Below are positions 36,821-46,210 of a stretch of 64,000 nucleotides of DNA, one piece after another. The DNA is taken from positions 24,439 to 88,438 of the forward strand of contig REDI01000054.1 of NCBI GenBank assembly GCA_007693595.1, written 5' to 3'. The stretch's first letter is position 1; every line of letters starts with the position of its first letter. The notes beneath the pieces are model-generated. The model was not told where the DNA came from. It searched no databases and worked only from the letters and a program-made list of their open reading frames with translations. The DNA comes from Deltaproteobacteria bacterium (lineage in GTDB: Bacteria > Myxococcota_A > UBA796 > GCA-2862545). A program made the position numbers and the translations under genes.

Positions 36821-37936
36821 ATGAACATCTTCCTGGTACCTCACACCGCCTTCCGTCACGTCGCTGTCGCCTTCCTGACCGGCGCAGTTCCGCTGGTGAT
36901 CTGGTGGTTTCTCTTGAACTGGCAGGTCGTGCTCGGGCCTTGGCTCTTTCAGGCTGGATTGCTCTGGGATCCGATGTTCGAAGGCACCATTCTCTTCTCG
37001 CTCATGGCAGGCGCCATCGCTTGGGTGCACATCAGCGCCGAGTGTGGCCTTCGACGCCGCGCGATAGCCTGGAAGATCCTGCTACCCTTCCTAGCAGCCT
37101 TGTTCTCCTTCCTTCTCACCGGCGTGCTGGTCTTCGCCAACGCGGTCCTCACGCCCCTCATCGTGGGGCTCATCGACCCTTCGCTCGGTGAGATTCTGGC
37201 CGATCCGTCGACGGCGACCTACCGCTTTCGGCTGCTCGACTGGATCTTCGCGGGCACGATGATCAGCGTGTTTACGCTGCTTGTTCGCGTTGGGTGGGGA
37301 TTCGTAGGTGGCCTGTCTCCCTACATCCCGGAGTCGATCGCCGCTGTCTTCGAGGTCCCTGCGCAGCCGGCCAAGGTCGGCCTCTGGATGAGCCTCGAGC
37401 ATCTGCTCGCCGGGCCATCCGCGGCGCTCATCGGGGCGGCGGTCTGGCACATCCTCAGTCATATCGTCATCAAGGATATGTACCTGGCCACCGCCTTGGG
37501 TTTCACCTCCTTCGGGTTTTGCTTCGGGCTCATCGCCTGGGGGGTGCCGTCCGACCTCTATGCGGGGTGGATCCGGGTCTTGTCCTCTCATCGGTTCGGT
37601 CACCGGATCCCCATCGACACGCCGGAGGGGGGCGTGGTCGAGCGGGTCGTCGGCCACTATCCTCGCGGGCTCGATCTCTGGATCGGAGCGGAGCACGGGG
37701 TGGCAGAGCTGCACGCTTCCTTCGTGCGCGCCACGGACGGCGCCTATACGGTGCGAGGCCTGTCTCAGCACCCCATCAAGCTCAAGCGGGCGCTCGAGAG
37801 CGTCGACCTCTCCTACGAGCCGACCTCTCCTGTTCCGCTCGAGACCGACCTACGCATGGAAGATCGCGTGATGATCGGCCCCAAGAAGCAGCAGACCATC
37901 GTCGAGTTCATCATGCTGCCCAAGGAGGAGCGGTGA
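36821..37936 (+). CDS. Multi-pass membrane protein with C-terminal FHA-like domain
   Basis: The 371-residue protein has about six membrane helices in residues 10-260. The cytoplasmic or periplasmic C-terminus (about 262-371) looks FHA-like: VVERVVGHYPRGLDLWIGAEHGVAELHASFV contains a Gly-rich strand and an N/S-H-A-x-F/W turn, followed by a final RMEDRVMIGPKK strand. The FHA call is tentative. The stop shares one base with the VWA gene (TGATG), so the two are co-translated. It is probably the membrane anchor of the cluster. Confidence 0.7.
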   Translation: MNIFLVPHTAFRHVAVAFLTGAVPLVIWWFLLNWQVVLGPWLFQAGLLWDPMFEGTILFSLMAGAIAWVHISAECGLRRRAIAWKILLPFLAALFSFLLTGVLVFANAVLTPLIVGLIDPSLGEILADPSTATYRFRLLDWIFAGTMISVFTLLVRVGWGFVGGLSPYIPESIAAVFEVPAQPAKVGLWMSLEHLLAGPSAALIGAAVWHILSHIVIKDMYLATALGFTSFGFCFGLIAWGVPSDLYAGWIRVLSSHRFGHRIPIDTPEGGVVERVVGHYPRGLDLWIGAEHGVAELHASFVRATDGAYTVRGLSQHPIKLKRALESVDLSYEPTSPVPLETDLRMEDRVMIGPKKQQTIVEFIMLPKEER

Positions 37937-39444
37937 TGAACACGTCTTTGCGGCACCTGTTCGGACTCTTCGCTGCGATGCTCGTCGCAGGGTGCGTCGA
38001 TCCAATGTCTGCCGAGACTGCCGTCCCTATCGATGGCACCACCTATCGGATCAGCCCCCCTGTCGTGACCGAAGGGAGCGAACTCACCGTCGATATCATG
38101 CGCGACATTCGCCGCTGCAAGCAGGTGTTCAGCAACCCGGATCGCTACGACGCCAATGCCTTCGAGAGCCACGAAGACCGCCTGGAGCGTTGCCTTCCTC
38201 GGGTGGACCGCGCCTCGGGGCAGGTGGAGCTGTCGTTCCGTCTCGCGCAGCGTGACAACGCGAACCGCGGACTCATCCTCCCTCTCCAGAAGGATCACGT
38301 GCGCGTTCGGCACATGGAGCGGGAGGTCCCCCACTTCGAGCTCGAGCGCTATGGGCGAGCCGATGCGGGGCAGCTCTTCATCCTGCTCGTCGACGCTACG
38401 CACACCATGGGGCTCGCTGACTCCCAGGGAATCACTCGACTTCAGCGCGTCATCAACGCGATCTTGGGAGCCAAGAACACGATCCTCGCTCCAGGCTCCG
38501 CCGTCGCGGTGCTCCGGTACGGAACAGAGATCTCGGGCACGGCGGGGCAGCCCATCTCCGAGGTGGTCCCTGTCACCACCGCGGCCGAGCTCAAGGCCGA
38601 GCTCGAGGCTATCAAGAACCCTCGGGGCTTCACCGAGCTCTATGGCGCGGTGAGTCAGGCGGTCGGCCCGCTGCTCGACGCCGATACGGCGATCTCCAGG
38701 TTTCTCTCGGAGCGCGACATGCAGCCGACGGTCGTGCTGCTCACCGATGGCTTCAACAACCGGCACAGGCGCGAGCGCTGTGGCGACAACGCGCCCAAGT
38801 TAGCCGATACGCTTCAGAACCTCCGTGCTGCCCGTCAGAAACCACCCAGCCAGCGGCCGGTCCTGTATACGGTCGGGTTCGGCGCGCCGCCTTTCCGTCC
38901 CGGGTGGGTCGCGCCCAAGGACGACATCAGCGTCACGCCGGAGCAGTTGTGCGGGGAGTTCGTCCACAACTTCATCGACGGGGAGCTCGACGCCGTGTCG
39001 ATCGACAACGTCTCGCTGTTGTGGCTCGCCGAGGTAGGCGGCGGTGAGGGCTTCATCAAGCCACACGTGGGACAGATCCGCGAGGCGCTCGCGGATACGG
39101 CTCCGCAGCGCTTCACTTGGTATCGGGTAAAGTACAGGGTAGACCCATTTTACCACCGCTCCTCGTTCAACTCACGCATCGTGCTGACGCAGTTCGTCGC
39201 CGCGGATGCGAGCGTCATGATCCACCCGAGTCCTTGGTTCGATGTGCCGACGGGCCTGCCCACCGAGGAGGGAGCGGAGGAGGGAGCGCGGTGGGTCAAG
39301 CCGGGTGATATTCGCCGCGCCACGAGCTTTACCGTGCCCTTGTTAGGTGGGTTCATCGTGTTGGGCTTTCTGGGGTCGGCCTTGTTCAATACCCGCCGGG
39401 CCCTCTTCCGTCGCGCGAAGCGCTCGTCCAAGAAGAAGAAGTGA
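37936..39444 (+). CDS. VWA-domain lipoprotein with C-terminal membrane helix
   Basis: The 502-residue protein has a lipoprotein signal (MLVAGC near residue 20) and a von Willebrand A-like domain at about 145-345. The MIDAS-like first strand is FILLVDATHTMG, which lacks the usual DxSxS serines, and LLTDGFNN near 275 supplies the later Asp. A membrane helix lies near 460-485, followed by a basic tail (RRAKRSSKKKK), an odd combination with a lipid anchor. GGAGG precedes the ATG, which overlaps the preceding stop by one base. It probably mediates protein-protein contacts in the envelope. Confidence 0.85.
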   Translation: MNTSLRHLFGLFAAMLVAGCVDPMSAETAVPIDGTTYRISPPVVTEGSELTVDIMRDIRRCKQVFSNPDRYDANAFESHEDRLERCLPRVDRASGQVELSFRLAQRDNANRGLILPLQKDHVRVRHMEREVPHFELERYGRADAGQLFILLVDATHTMGLADSQGITRLQRVINAILGAKNTILAPGSAVAVLRYGTEISGTAGQPISEVVPVTTAAELKAELEAIKNPRGFTELYGAVSQAVGPLLDADTAISRFLSERDMQPTVVLLTDGFNNRHRRERCGDNAPKLADTLQNLRAARQKPPSQRPVLYTVGFGAPPFRPGWVAPKDDISVTPEQLCGEFVHNFIDGELDAVSIDNVSLLWLAEVGGGEGFIKPHVGQIREALADTAPQRFTWYRVKYRVDPFYHRSSFNSRIVLTQFVAADASVMIHPSPWFDVPTGLPTEEGAEEGARWVKPGDIRRATSFTVPLLGGFIVLGFLGSALFNTRRALFRRAKRSSKKKK

Positions 39445-39469
39445 ACTCCTGACCCGCTAGCGAGGACGC

Positions 39470-41815
39470 GTGCCCCGAACCATCGCCGGCTACGAGATCG
39501 TCAAGGAGCTGGGAGCAGGCGCGTTTGGGACCGTCTGGCTCGCTGAGGGCGAGGTGCCTCGACGCGCCGGCTCGGGCGGCAAACGTAGGCGCACCGTCGC
39601 GATCAAGCAACTCCACACCTCGAGCGACGCCAAGGCGAGAGTTGCGCTTCAGCGTGAGTTCGAGCTCATGCAGCGCGTGCGCCATCGGAGCCTGGTCCGG
39701 GTCTTTGAGTATCTTCCCGAGCACGACGCGGTGGTGATGGAGGCGGTCGAGGGGGCCACCCTCGACGAGGTCCTCGAGGCGCTCGACCGAGCCGGGGAGC
39801 GCTTGCCGGTCCCGACCGTTCTAGACGTCGGGATGGAGCTGGCGGACTGCTTGTATCAAGCGTATTCAACGCCCGGGGCAGACGGGCGTCCCTTGCAGCT
39901 CGTTCACCGGGATCTGAAGCCCGAGAACGTGATGCTCACGCCGCAGGGCGAGGTGAAGGTCCTCGACTTTGGCCTGGCGCGGGCGCGGCGCCCGGGTCAG
40001 AAGCGCGATCGAGGGGTGCTCGGCACGCCGCTGTATATGGCGCCCGAGCAGGCCTTGGGCCAGATCATCGACCACCGCACCGACCTATTCGCCGTGGGTC
40101 TGATCCTCTTCGAGATGCTCATGGGGTTTCCCGCCTACGACATCGACGAGGAGGCCGATGATCCGGAGGCCGAGGTCATGGAGCGCATCGAGGTCGGGGA
40201 TCTCGACGAATCCCTGCGCGCGTTGCGAAAGAGTTTCCCGGAAGAGTCCAGGGTAATCGAGCGATGCCTCCAGTCGGACAGGAGGGCGCGCTTCGCAGAC
40301 GGCCATGAAGTCATGGTAGATTTGCAGGCCTTGCAGCCGCATGCGCGCGGCGCCGCGCTGGAACAGTTTTGCAAAGGATTCTTCGCCCAGAGGGCAGCCT
40401 CGGGCCGACATGAACGCAATCATTCCCAGGTTGGACCTCCCCGTCCGGGGTCCGCCGACTCGAAGAGGCGAGCTGAGACCATGTCTAATGACAAGCCCCC
40501 CCGTCCCGGAGGTCCCCCTAGACCCGGTGGTTCTCCCCCGCGTCCAGGCCCTTCGGCCCGCCCAGGCGGCCCCCCTCGTCCACCTGCTGGAGCCCCCCCG
40601 CGCGCGGCGGGTGGCCCCCCTCGTCCCGGTCCCCCAGCGCGTGGGGGTCCACCCGGCCCACCGGGGCGTGGGGGGCCTCCAGGCCCTTCGGGTCGTTCGG
40701 GTCCCCCAGGGCGACCGGGCCCACCCGGCCCCCCTGGTCGGGGTGGTCCTCCCGGTCCGCCTCGACGCGGCCCCATCGGTCCCGCAGGGGGTCCGCCGTC
40801 GGCGGGCCCTCCCGCCGCCCCCAACCCGAAGAGCGTCCGTGACAGCCTCGGGAGCAGCGGAGCGCGTGCCCCCGACGAAGACGGCATGCTCGAGATGGTT
40901 CGACTCATCGACGACAACGACGACGACGAGGGAGATGCCCCCAAGAGCGCGACCGCCTTCTTCAAGATCCCCAAGGCCAAGCGAAAGAAACCCTCTCCGG
41001 TCGCCGTGCCGGGCGGGGCGCCCAAACTCGGGGCGCCAGGGCCCAAGCCCTCGGGAGGGCCCCCTCCGATCGCTGGACCCACGGGGCCCGGCGGACCTCC
41101 ACCGATCTCGGGCCCGATGGGCGGCGGTGGGATGATCGCGGGCCCGGTCGCCGGAGGCGGTCCGATGGCGATCAGCGGCCCCACTGCATCAGGCCCGGGC
41201 GCTGGGGCTCCCTTCGGCAACGTGCAAGCGCCCGACACCCAGTCCGAGGTAGGCCGAAACCGGACCCGGAGCTACGTCACGCTCGCGATTATCGCCCTGA
41301 TGCTCCTCTTCTTCTTTGGTGCGGTAGCGATCGCGGGGGCCGGCATCCTGTACTGGTACCTCAACCTCGAAGACGAGCCTGTGCCCGAGCCCGAGCCCGA
41401 GACGGTGACCCAGGTCGAGAAGCCCTCGGAGCGGATAGACACGGGGGTCGAAGAGGTCGAGGCCTCGATCAAGGCGCGAGAACAGCCCAAACAGCAGAGG
41501 GCTCCAGTCTCGGCGCCCAAGGCGACGCCCAGCGCTCCCAGCAAGCCCGCGCCGCCTGCGGGGCAGAACATCACCTTCAACATCGCACCGAATAGCCCGG
41601 TCGAGGTCAGGTCGGTCACGCTCAATTGCAAGTCGGGTCAGCATCGGCAAGTCGTGCGTGGTGGCTCGGTCGTCTTTCGCGACATTCCTGGTAGTCAAAC
41701 CTGCGAGGTTGAGTTCTCGAACTTGGAAGGCCTCAGCGCAAAGACGGGTGGAATCAAGCCCGGTGCGACCCAAACCTGCAGCGCGGTCGACAACCAGACC
41801 GTCCGATGTAACTAG
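39470..41815 (+). CDS. Hanks-type Ser/Thr kinase with Pro/Gly-rich stalk, TM helix and periplasmic domain
   Basis: Residues of about 9-290 form a complete protein kinase: the glycine loop GAGAFG (15-20), Lys46 in VAIK, HRDLKPEN near 146 and DFGLAR near 165. A Pro/Gly-rich low-complexity stalk of about 115 residues follows (340-455), built of repeats such as PPRPGG and PPGPP. An acidic stretch comes next and then a membrane helix near 605-630. The C-terminal ~150 residues are outside the cytoplasm and contain paired cysteines (LNCKSGQ, QTCEVEF, QTCSAV, TVRCN). It probably phosphorylates proteins in response to an envelope signal. It starts at a GTG. Confidence 0.93.
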   Translation: MPRTIAGYEIVKELGAGAFGTVWLAEGEVPRRAGSGGKRRRTVAIKQLHTSSDAKARVALQREFELMQRVRHRSLVRVFEYLPEHDAVVMEAVEGATLDEVLEALDRAGERLPVPTVLDVGMELADCLYQAYSTPGADGRPLQLVHRDLKPENVMLTPQGEVKVLDFGLARARRPGQKRDRGVLGTPLYMAPEQALGQIIDHRTDLFAVGLILFEMLMGFPAYDIDEEADDPEAEVMERIEVGDLDESLRALRKSFPEESRVIERCLQSDRRARFADGHEVMVDLQALQPHARGAALEQFCKGFFAQRAASGRHERNHSQVGPPRPGSADSKRRAETMSNDKPPRPGGPPRPGGSPPRPGPSARPGGPPRPPAGAPPRAAGGPPRPGPPARGGPPGPPGRGGPPGPSGRSGPPGRPGPPGPPGRGGPPGPPRRGPIGPAGGPPSAGPPAAPNPKSVRDSLGSSGARAPDEDGMLEMVRLIDDNDDDEGDAPKSATAFFKIPKAKRKKPSPVAVPGGAPKLGAPGPKPSGGPPPIAGPTGPGGPPPISGPMGGGGMIAGPVAGGGPMAISGPTASGPGAGAPFGNVQAPDTQSEVGRNRTRSYVTLAIIALMLLFFFGAVAIAGAGILYWYLNLEDEPVPEPEPETVTQVEKPSERIDTGVEEVEASIKAREQPKQQRAPVSAPKATPSAPSKPAPPAGQNITFNIAPNSPVEVRSVTLNCKSGQHRQVVRGGSVVFRDIPGSQTCEVEFSNLEGLSAKTGGIKPGATQTCSAVDNQTVRCN
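40490..40834 (+). repeat. Pro/Gly-rich low-complexity coding repeat in the kinase gene
   Basis: About 345 bases encode imperfect repeats of the kind PPRPGG, GPPGRP and GGPPGP. The tract lies between the kinase domain and an acidic segment before the membrane helix. Such a tract would be flexible or polyproline-II-like and could vary in length by slippage. It is the longest low-complexity stretch of the signalling cluster. Confidence 0.8.
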
Positions 41816-41841
41816 AGACTGCTCATCATGGAGTTCCTTGT

Positions 41842-43641
41842 ATGCTTCCATCGCTTCTACTCAGCCTCCTAGTCGCGCCCACCGCCGCTCATGCCCTCGA
41901 GACCTGTCCGCTCCCAGTGCAGACCGTCGGGCCGAGCGTCACCCAGGCTGCGGGTGCCCTGAAGCGGGCGAAAGACGCCTCGGAGTCCCAGGTCCAAGGT
42001 GACGCCAAGGTGGTCGTGATCTCGACGGGGCGTCACGATGAGCGAAGCGCTCAGGTGCGGCGCAAGGTGCAGTCCATGCTCCCGCGCATGGACCTCACCT
42101 TTCTGCCCGACGTCGACCTCAACCAAGAGGGGCTCGTGAACCCCAAGGCGGACAGCCCCGAGAACCAGCCTGGTGCCGTCCCCAAAGAGACCGTCAACTT
42201 GCTGCGCTCCGCCGTCGACGACATTTCTCGCGTGCAGGCCGAGAATATGGAGCCGCAAGACTGGGAATACTACGCCGACGATCTACGTAGCCTCGCAGAT
42301 CGTGTCTGGTTTGTCGATCGCGATGAACTCCGCGCGCCCCTGTTCAACCTTTACTACCAGATCGGCCGCTCGGCTGAGAATGCTGGGGTCTTCGGTGAGC
42401 CTTATATGCGCACCGTCGACGGTAACAACATCAACTACTACTACTTCCTCGCTGCGGCCTTGGCCGATGGGGACTCCAGCCTGATCAACGCGAGCGTCGA
42501 CCGTGACCAGCGCGAGACCATCCAAGCCTACCTCAGCTATCTTGAGACCGGCCGGATCGATAGGGCCGAGATCCCGCTCGATCTCGGGGATGTCTGGGAC
42601 GCTGACGAGTTCTTCGACACCTACACCATCGTCCTCAACGGCCTAGAGCTCGACCCCGACTCGCTCCCCGCCAAACCTCGTGCGGCGCTTCGCCGCGACG
42701 GAATTTTATTGGCGGCGCCGGGGATCATCGATCTCCAGCTCAAGCGCAAGGACGGGGGCGTGGGACTCGCAGAGCGCCTCGAGGTCCTCAAGCCCGACGA
42801 TGGTCTCCTTCCCATTCGCGATGAGTCTCGGAGGTCGGTTGCTCAGGTGCTCGCTCGGGCCCTCGCGAGGGACCTCGGTGGGTGTAGCGCCACGCCGCCG
42901 AGCGGGGTGTCCTCCTCGCTGGTGCTGTTCGCCAAGCAGCACTCTGATCCCGTCTATGTTGCGATGGCCGTCGACGACAACCCGGCGGACACAGAGGTCT
43001 GGCTGATCAACGCCGAGCGTGCCACCCTCGACAAGGTGATCGCGCCTGGCGGGAACTTCCCGGTGCGCTTCGTGGCCCTCTTTGGCAGTGGCATCACGAT
43101 CAACGGGGCGACGTTGCGTGAGCCCTCGGTCAGCTCGACCGGCCGCATCGGTCGGCCCGATGCAAGGATAGATGTCGGTTATGTTCCGATCAACTTCCAC
43201 CTTCGGGGCCACTACAAGAGCCTGCTCGTCACGACCGGCGTGGAGCTCGGCGTCCCGGTAGGGAGGCAGTTTGCCGACTCCTATGCGGTGCCTCGGGGCC
43301 ACGCCGTCCTCGACGGGAACAACAACTACGTGCTCAAGAATCCGATCGTGAACCGCAACGTCTTCTTGGGTGCGGGCTACATGCACGGGGCGAGGGCCGG
43401 AGAAGGTATCGGTCTGCGCGCCATCGGACGCGCCGCCATTTACGATGTGCCACGCACGATCGAGCCGTCGATCCACCTCGGGTGGGCCCTCGAAGGCCCG
43501 GCCAAAGGAGACGGCGGTCGGGTGACCTCGATTCTAGACTTCAACGGCTTCTTCGGGCTGATGATCCCCTATGGCGCCTCGGTCTTCGAGAACCCGATCG
43601 TGAACTTGGGCGCGACGGTGGGCGTCGGCACTTCGTTTTAG
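41842..43641 (+). CDS. Secreted protein with barrel-like C-terminus, kinase-linked (copy 1)
   Basis: The 599-residue protein has a signal peptide ending AHA near residue 19. The N-terminal ~330 residues are mixed alpha/beta. The C-terminal ~200 residues alternate in the manner of membrane beta-strands and end in VNLGATVGVGTSF, a terminal aromatic residue as in outer-membrane barrels. A segment near 370 (DPVYVAMAVDDNPADTEVWL) resembles a part of the second secreted protein (44651). It follows the kinase gene by 26 bp, suggesting the kinase and a barrel work as a pair. No known family. Confidence 0.7.
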   Translation: MLPSLLLSLLVAPTAAHALETCPLPVQTVGPSVTQAAGALKRAKDASESQVQGDAKVVVISTGRHDERSAQVRRKVQSMLPRMDLTFLPDVDLNQEGLVNPKADSPENQPGAVPKETVNLLRSAVDDISRVQAENMEPQDWEYYADDLRSLADRVWFVDRDELRAPLFNLYYQIGRSAENAGVFGEPYMRTVDGNNINYYYFLAAALADGDSSLINASVDRDQRETIQAYLSYLETGRIDRAEIPLDLGDVWDADEFFDTYTIVLNGLELDPDSLPAKPRAALRRDGILLAAPGIIDLQLKRKDGGVGLAERLEVLKPDDGLLPIRDESRRSVAQVLARALARDLGGCSATPPSGVSSSLVLFAKQHSDPVYVAMAVDDNPADTEVWLINAERATLDKVIAPGGNFPVRFVALFGSGITINGATLREPSVSSTGRIGRPDARIDVGYVPINFHLRGHYKSLLVTTGVELGVPVGRQFADSYAVPRGHAVLDGNNNYVLKNPIVNRNVFLGAGYMHGARAGEGIGLRAIGRAAIYDVPRTIEPSIHLGWALEGPAKGDGGRVTSILDFNGFFGLMIPYGASVFENPIVNLGATVGVGTSF

Positions 43642-43682
43642 CGATGTGGCCGGTTCGGCCCCAGTCTGTGGTGTGATCGGAG

Positions 43683-44666
43683 GTGAGGTTGGGCGAGGGG
43701 ATGGTGCAGGTGCTCGGGGCCCTCGGCGAAGGTCTCGATGCACCCTTGCTTGTCGAGACGTTCCCAGACAAGGGACGTCTCGTCTTGGCGGCGGCGGGGG
43801 AGCCAGCGCTCAGATCGGCTCTGCGGGCGTTGGGGGAGCCGCGGATCCTGACGCCGTCTGCGGTGGTGCAGGCGGACGGGCGGGAGCTCGGAGTCTTCCC
43901 TTATGTCGCAGGGCTGGACCTCTACGAGCTCGACGACCGAGGGCGGCTCTCGCCCGGCATCGCCTTACGGCTCGTGGCGAAAGTCGCCGCGCTGCTGGCT
44001 ATCGCGCACGAGGCCGGCATCGCACACGGGGATCTCTCGCCGGCATCGGTGCGTGTGCTGCGGGATGGTGACGTGTGTCTCGTCGGCTTCCAGGGAGGGG
44101 AGCCGTCCGAGGACCTCCCCGCGCTTCGGGCGATCGCGGAACACCTGCTGCGTGTGCAGGAGGCTCCCGAGCTCGCCGGCCGTCTCCGCGCCTTGCTCGA
44201 GAGCTGGCCCACGACCGCTACGAAGCTGGTACAGGTCCTCGACGATCACGTCTCGGCGATCTGGTCGGTCCCGAGCCTCGCCCCCGAGAATCCTCCGCTC
44301 TTCGAGCATCCCTTGGCCGGCCGTACCGTCAAGCTCTCGATCGGAGCCGCTCCGTCGGCCCCTCCGAAGGTGCGCGTGGCGGGGATCGCTGCGCTGACCC
44401 TCGTGCTCGGGGTGGCAGGGGGCTACTCGCTGGCGTGGTCGCCGGCAGGCTCGCCCGAGCTGAGCGTCCTGGGGGCCTCTCAGGTTCAGGTGGATTGCGA
44501 TCCGGTGGTCCGCGAAGGTGCTAGGCTAGGGGAACAGGCGACGCGGTGTCGCGTCATCGCCGAGATGTCCTCCGGCGAGACGCTGCACGGGGAGGTGGAC
44601 ATGACCGTCACGGGTGGGTACCTCTGCCGTCCTCATCAAGGAGCCCTTCGATGTACCGAGCGATAG
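43683..44666 (+). CDS. Pseudokinase-like membrane protein
   Basis: The 327-residue protein has a degraded kinase domain. Where kinases have HRDLKPEN this reads AHGDLSPASV near residue 114, there is no clear glycine loop or VAIK lysine, and VGFQGG replaces DFG. One membrane helix lies near 232-252, followed by a short extracytoplasmic domain with four cysteines (VDCDP, TRCRV, YLCRP, LRCTE), resembling the Cys-rich end of the active kinase. It probably senses or scaffolds rather than phosphorylates. The start is uncertain: GTG 43683 or ATG 43701. It overlaps the next gene by 16 nt. Confidence 0.7.
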   Translation: MRLGEGMVQVLGALGEGLDAPLLVETFPDKGRLVLAAAGEPALRSALRALGEPRILTPSAVVQADGRELGVFPYVAGLDLYELDDRGRLSPGIALRLVAKVAALLAIAHEAGIAHGDLSPASVRVLRDGDVCLVGFQGGEPSEDLPALRAIAEHLLRVQEAPELAGRLRALLESWPTTATKLVQVLDDHVSAIWSVPSLAPENPPLFEHPLAGRTVKLSIGAAPSAPPKVRVAGIAALTLVLGVAGGYSLAWSPAGSPELSVLGASQVQVDCDPVVREGARLGEQATRCRVIAEMSSGETLHGEVDMTVTGGYLCRPHQGALRCTER

Positions 44667-46141
44667 TCAAACTTTGTGCCGGATTCCTTGCCCTATTCGG
44701 GGTCGCCTCCGCGGGCGAAGGGGTGGTGATCTGGCTTGAAGGCGACGTGCCTGACGAGAAGGCGGCCTCGAAGGCGGAGCGCCTGTCGGGGGCCAGCACG
44801 CACCTGGCGCACGTCGACCTCGCCTTCCCGCCGATGCCGGCCAGCGCCGAAGACCGAGAGAGACTTCAGACCTTGCGCGATGCGGTCAAAGGGGGCAAGG
44901 CCCGCTGGGATGAATTCGACATCGAGCTCGCCATCGCCCGCGAGCTCGAAGGGGCGCTCAGCGCCATCGAGCTGGTCGCCGACGATCGGGACCTTCAAGA
45001 CGTCGTCGATGCTCGTTTCGTCCAAGGGGCGGCTGCCCACAAAGCCTTCGACCCCGAGAGCTTCAAAATCACCGAAGACGCGGCCCCCTTCCGCCGTAAC
45101 TATCCAGGGCTCATCGGGAACGCCCCGTGGATGCTCGCCTTCGCGCTCGACCCGACCCGAGAGCCCACGAGTGGTGATGTCGTCGATGGCAGCACCTTCC
45201 CCGATCTCAAGGAGCTGCGTGAGGCCTTCCAGGCGGTTCCGAAGGGCAAGGTCGATCTTCAGACCTTGCCCCCTGGCGCCGAGCTCGTCGTGAACGGACG
45301 CGTCCTCGACGCGTCCAAGGGCAAGATGGAGCTCCCCGCGGGCAAGCACTATGTGCACCTCATGCGCCGAGGCGTGGTGAGCGGCCGGGCCATCCTCGAT
45401 CTCGGACCCAACGAAACGCTGCCTCTGCCCATGCTGGTCGATGCAGGCGAGCTCCAGCGCGCGCGCGGTAAGGTCCTCCAGGGCCTGACCGCTGGCCTCC
45501 CCGAAGACGTCAAGGCGGGCATCGAGGAGCAGCTCAAGCACCACCAGGGCCCGGTCTATCTCGCGGCCATCGACGAGAAGGAGCGCGTCGTCGTCCTCCC
45601 CTATGCCCGGGGCGCGAAGCTAAACAAGCAGAAAGCGGTGACCCTCTTGCTCACCGCCGAGGGTGGGGGAGGGGTCATCGTGAGTCCCCTCTTCGACGGC
45701 TCGAACGGCTCGACCACGACCGCCCCAGCGATCCTCGGTGGGCTGGGCATGGAGCTTGGGATCTACAACCTCGCCCTGCTGGGCGGTGCGGATATGGCGG
45801 TGACCCCAGCCAACACGATCACCCACGCCAACGCGCTCGAGACCGAGAACGTCACGACCTCGATCACGCCTCGTCCCTGGGGTGGAGCGGGACTGTACGT
45901 GCTTCGGCCCTCGGGCACCGCGCCCACCCTGCTTCTCGCGGGGACCTTCGGTTGGAACTACCCGACACACCTCGCTTACGGCGCGAAGGTCGCCCTCGGG
46001 GTCCCCATCGACGACAAGGGCACCTGGTTCCGCCTGATCGTCGCGGGTGACACCGCCTCCGAGACCCTCTGGGAGCCCCCGCTCCAGGACATCCCCATGC
46101 ACACGCTCTCGCTCAGGCTTGGCCTCGCGGCCCGTCTCTGA
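44651..46141 (+). CDS. Secreted protein with barrel-like C-terminus, pseudokinase-linked (copy 2)
   Basis: The 496-residue protein has a signal peptide ending ASA near residue 21. The middle contains a PEGA-like small beta segment (LPPGAELVVNGR followed by LPAGKHYVHLM), commonly found in proteins linked to bacterial kinases. The C-terminal ~140 residues look like outer-membrane strands and end LRLGLAARL. GPVYLAAIDEKERVVVL matches the layout of the secreted protein of copy 1. AAGGAG lies 7 nt before the ATG, inside the pseudokinase gene. Its function is unknown. Confidence 0.7.
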   Translation: MYRAIVKLCAGFLALFGVASAGEGVVIWLEGDVPDEKAASKAERLSGASTHLAHVDLAFPPMPASAEDRERLQTLRDAVKGGKARWDEFDIELAIARELEGALSAIELVADDRDLQDVVDARFVQGAAAHKAFDPESFKITEDAAPFRRNYPGLIGNAPWMLAFALDPTREPTSGDVVDGSTFPDLKELREAFQAVPKGKVDLQTLPPGAELVVNGRVLDASKGKMELPAGKHYVHLMRRGVVSGRAILDLGPNETLPLPMLVDAGELQRARGKVLQGLTAGLPEDVKAGIEEQLKHHQGPVYLAAIDEKERVVVLPYARGAKLNKQKAVTLLLTAEGGGGVIVSPLFDGSNGSTTTAPAILGGLGMELGIYNLALLGGADMAVTPANTITHANALETENVTTSITPRPWGGAGLYVLRPSGTAPTLLLAGTFGWNYPTHLAYGAKVALGVPIDDKGTWFRLIVAGDTASETLWEPPLQDIPMHTLSLRLGLAARL

Positions 46142-46210
46142 ACGAACTGTCCCTGATCGGCGAACCCTGCGAGGGCGAGGGTTGCCAGGCGCGCCGGGTG
46201 ACGGGATGGA

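Noticed and set aside
34954..41815. Type VI secretion accessory cluster (kinase, FHA, phosphatase)
   Set aside because: No TssB/C, TssJ/L/M or PP2C phosphatase gene is visible, so only a resemblance in kinase/FHA content remains.
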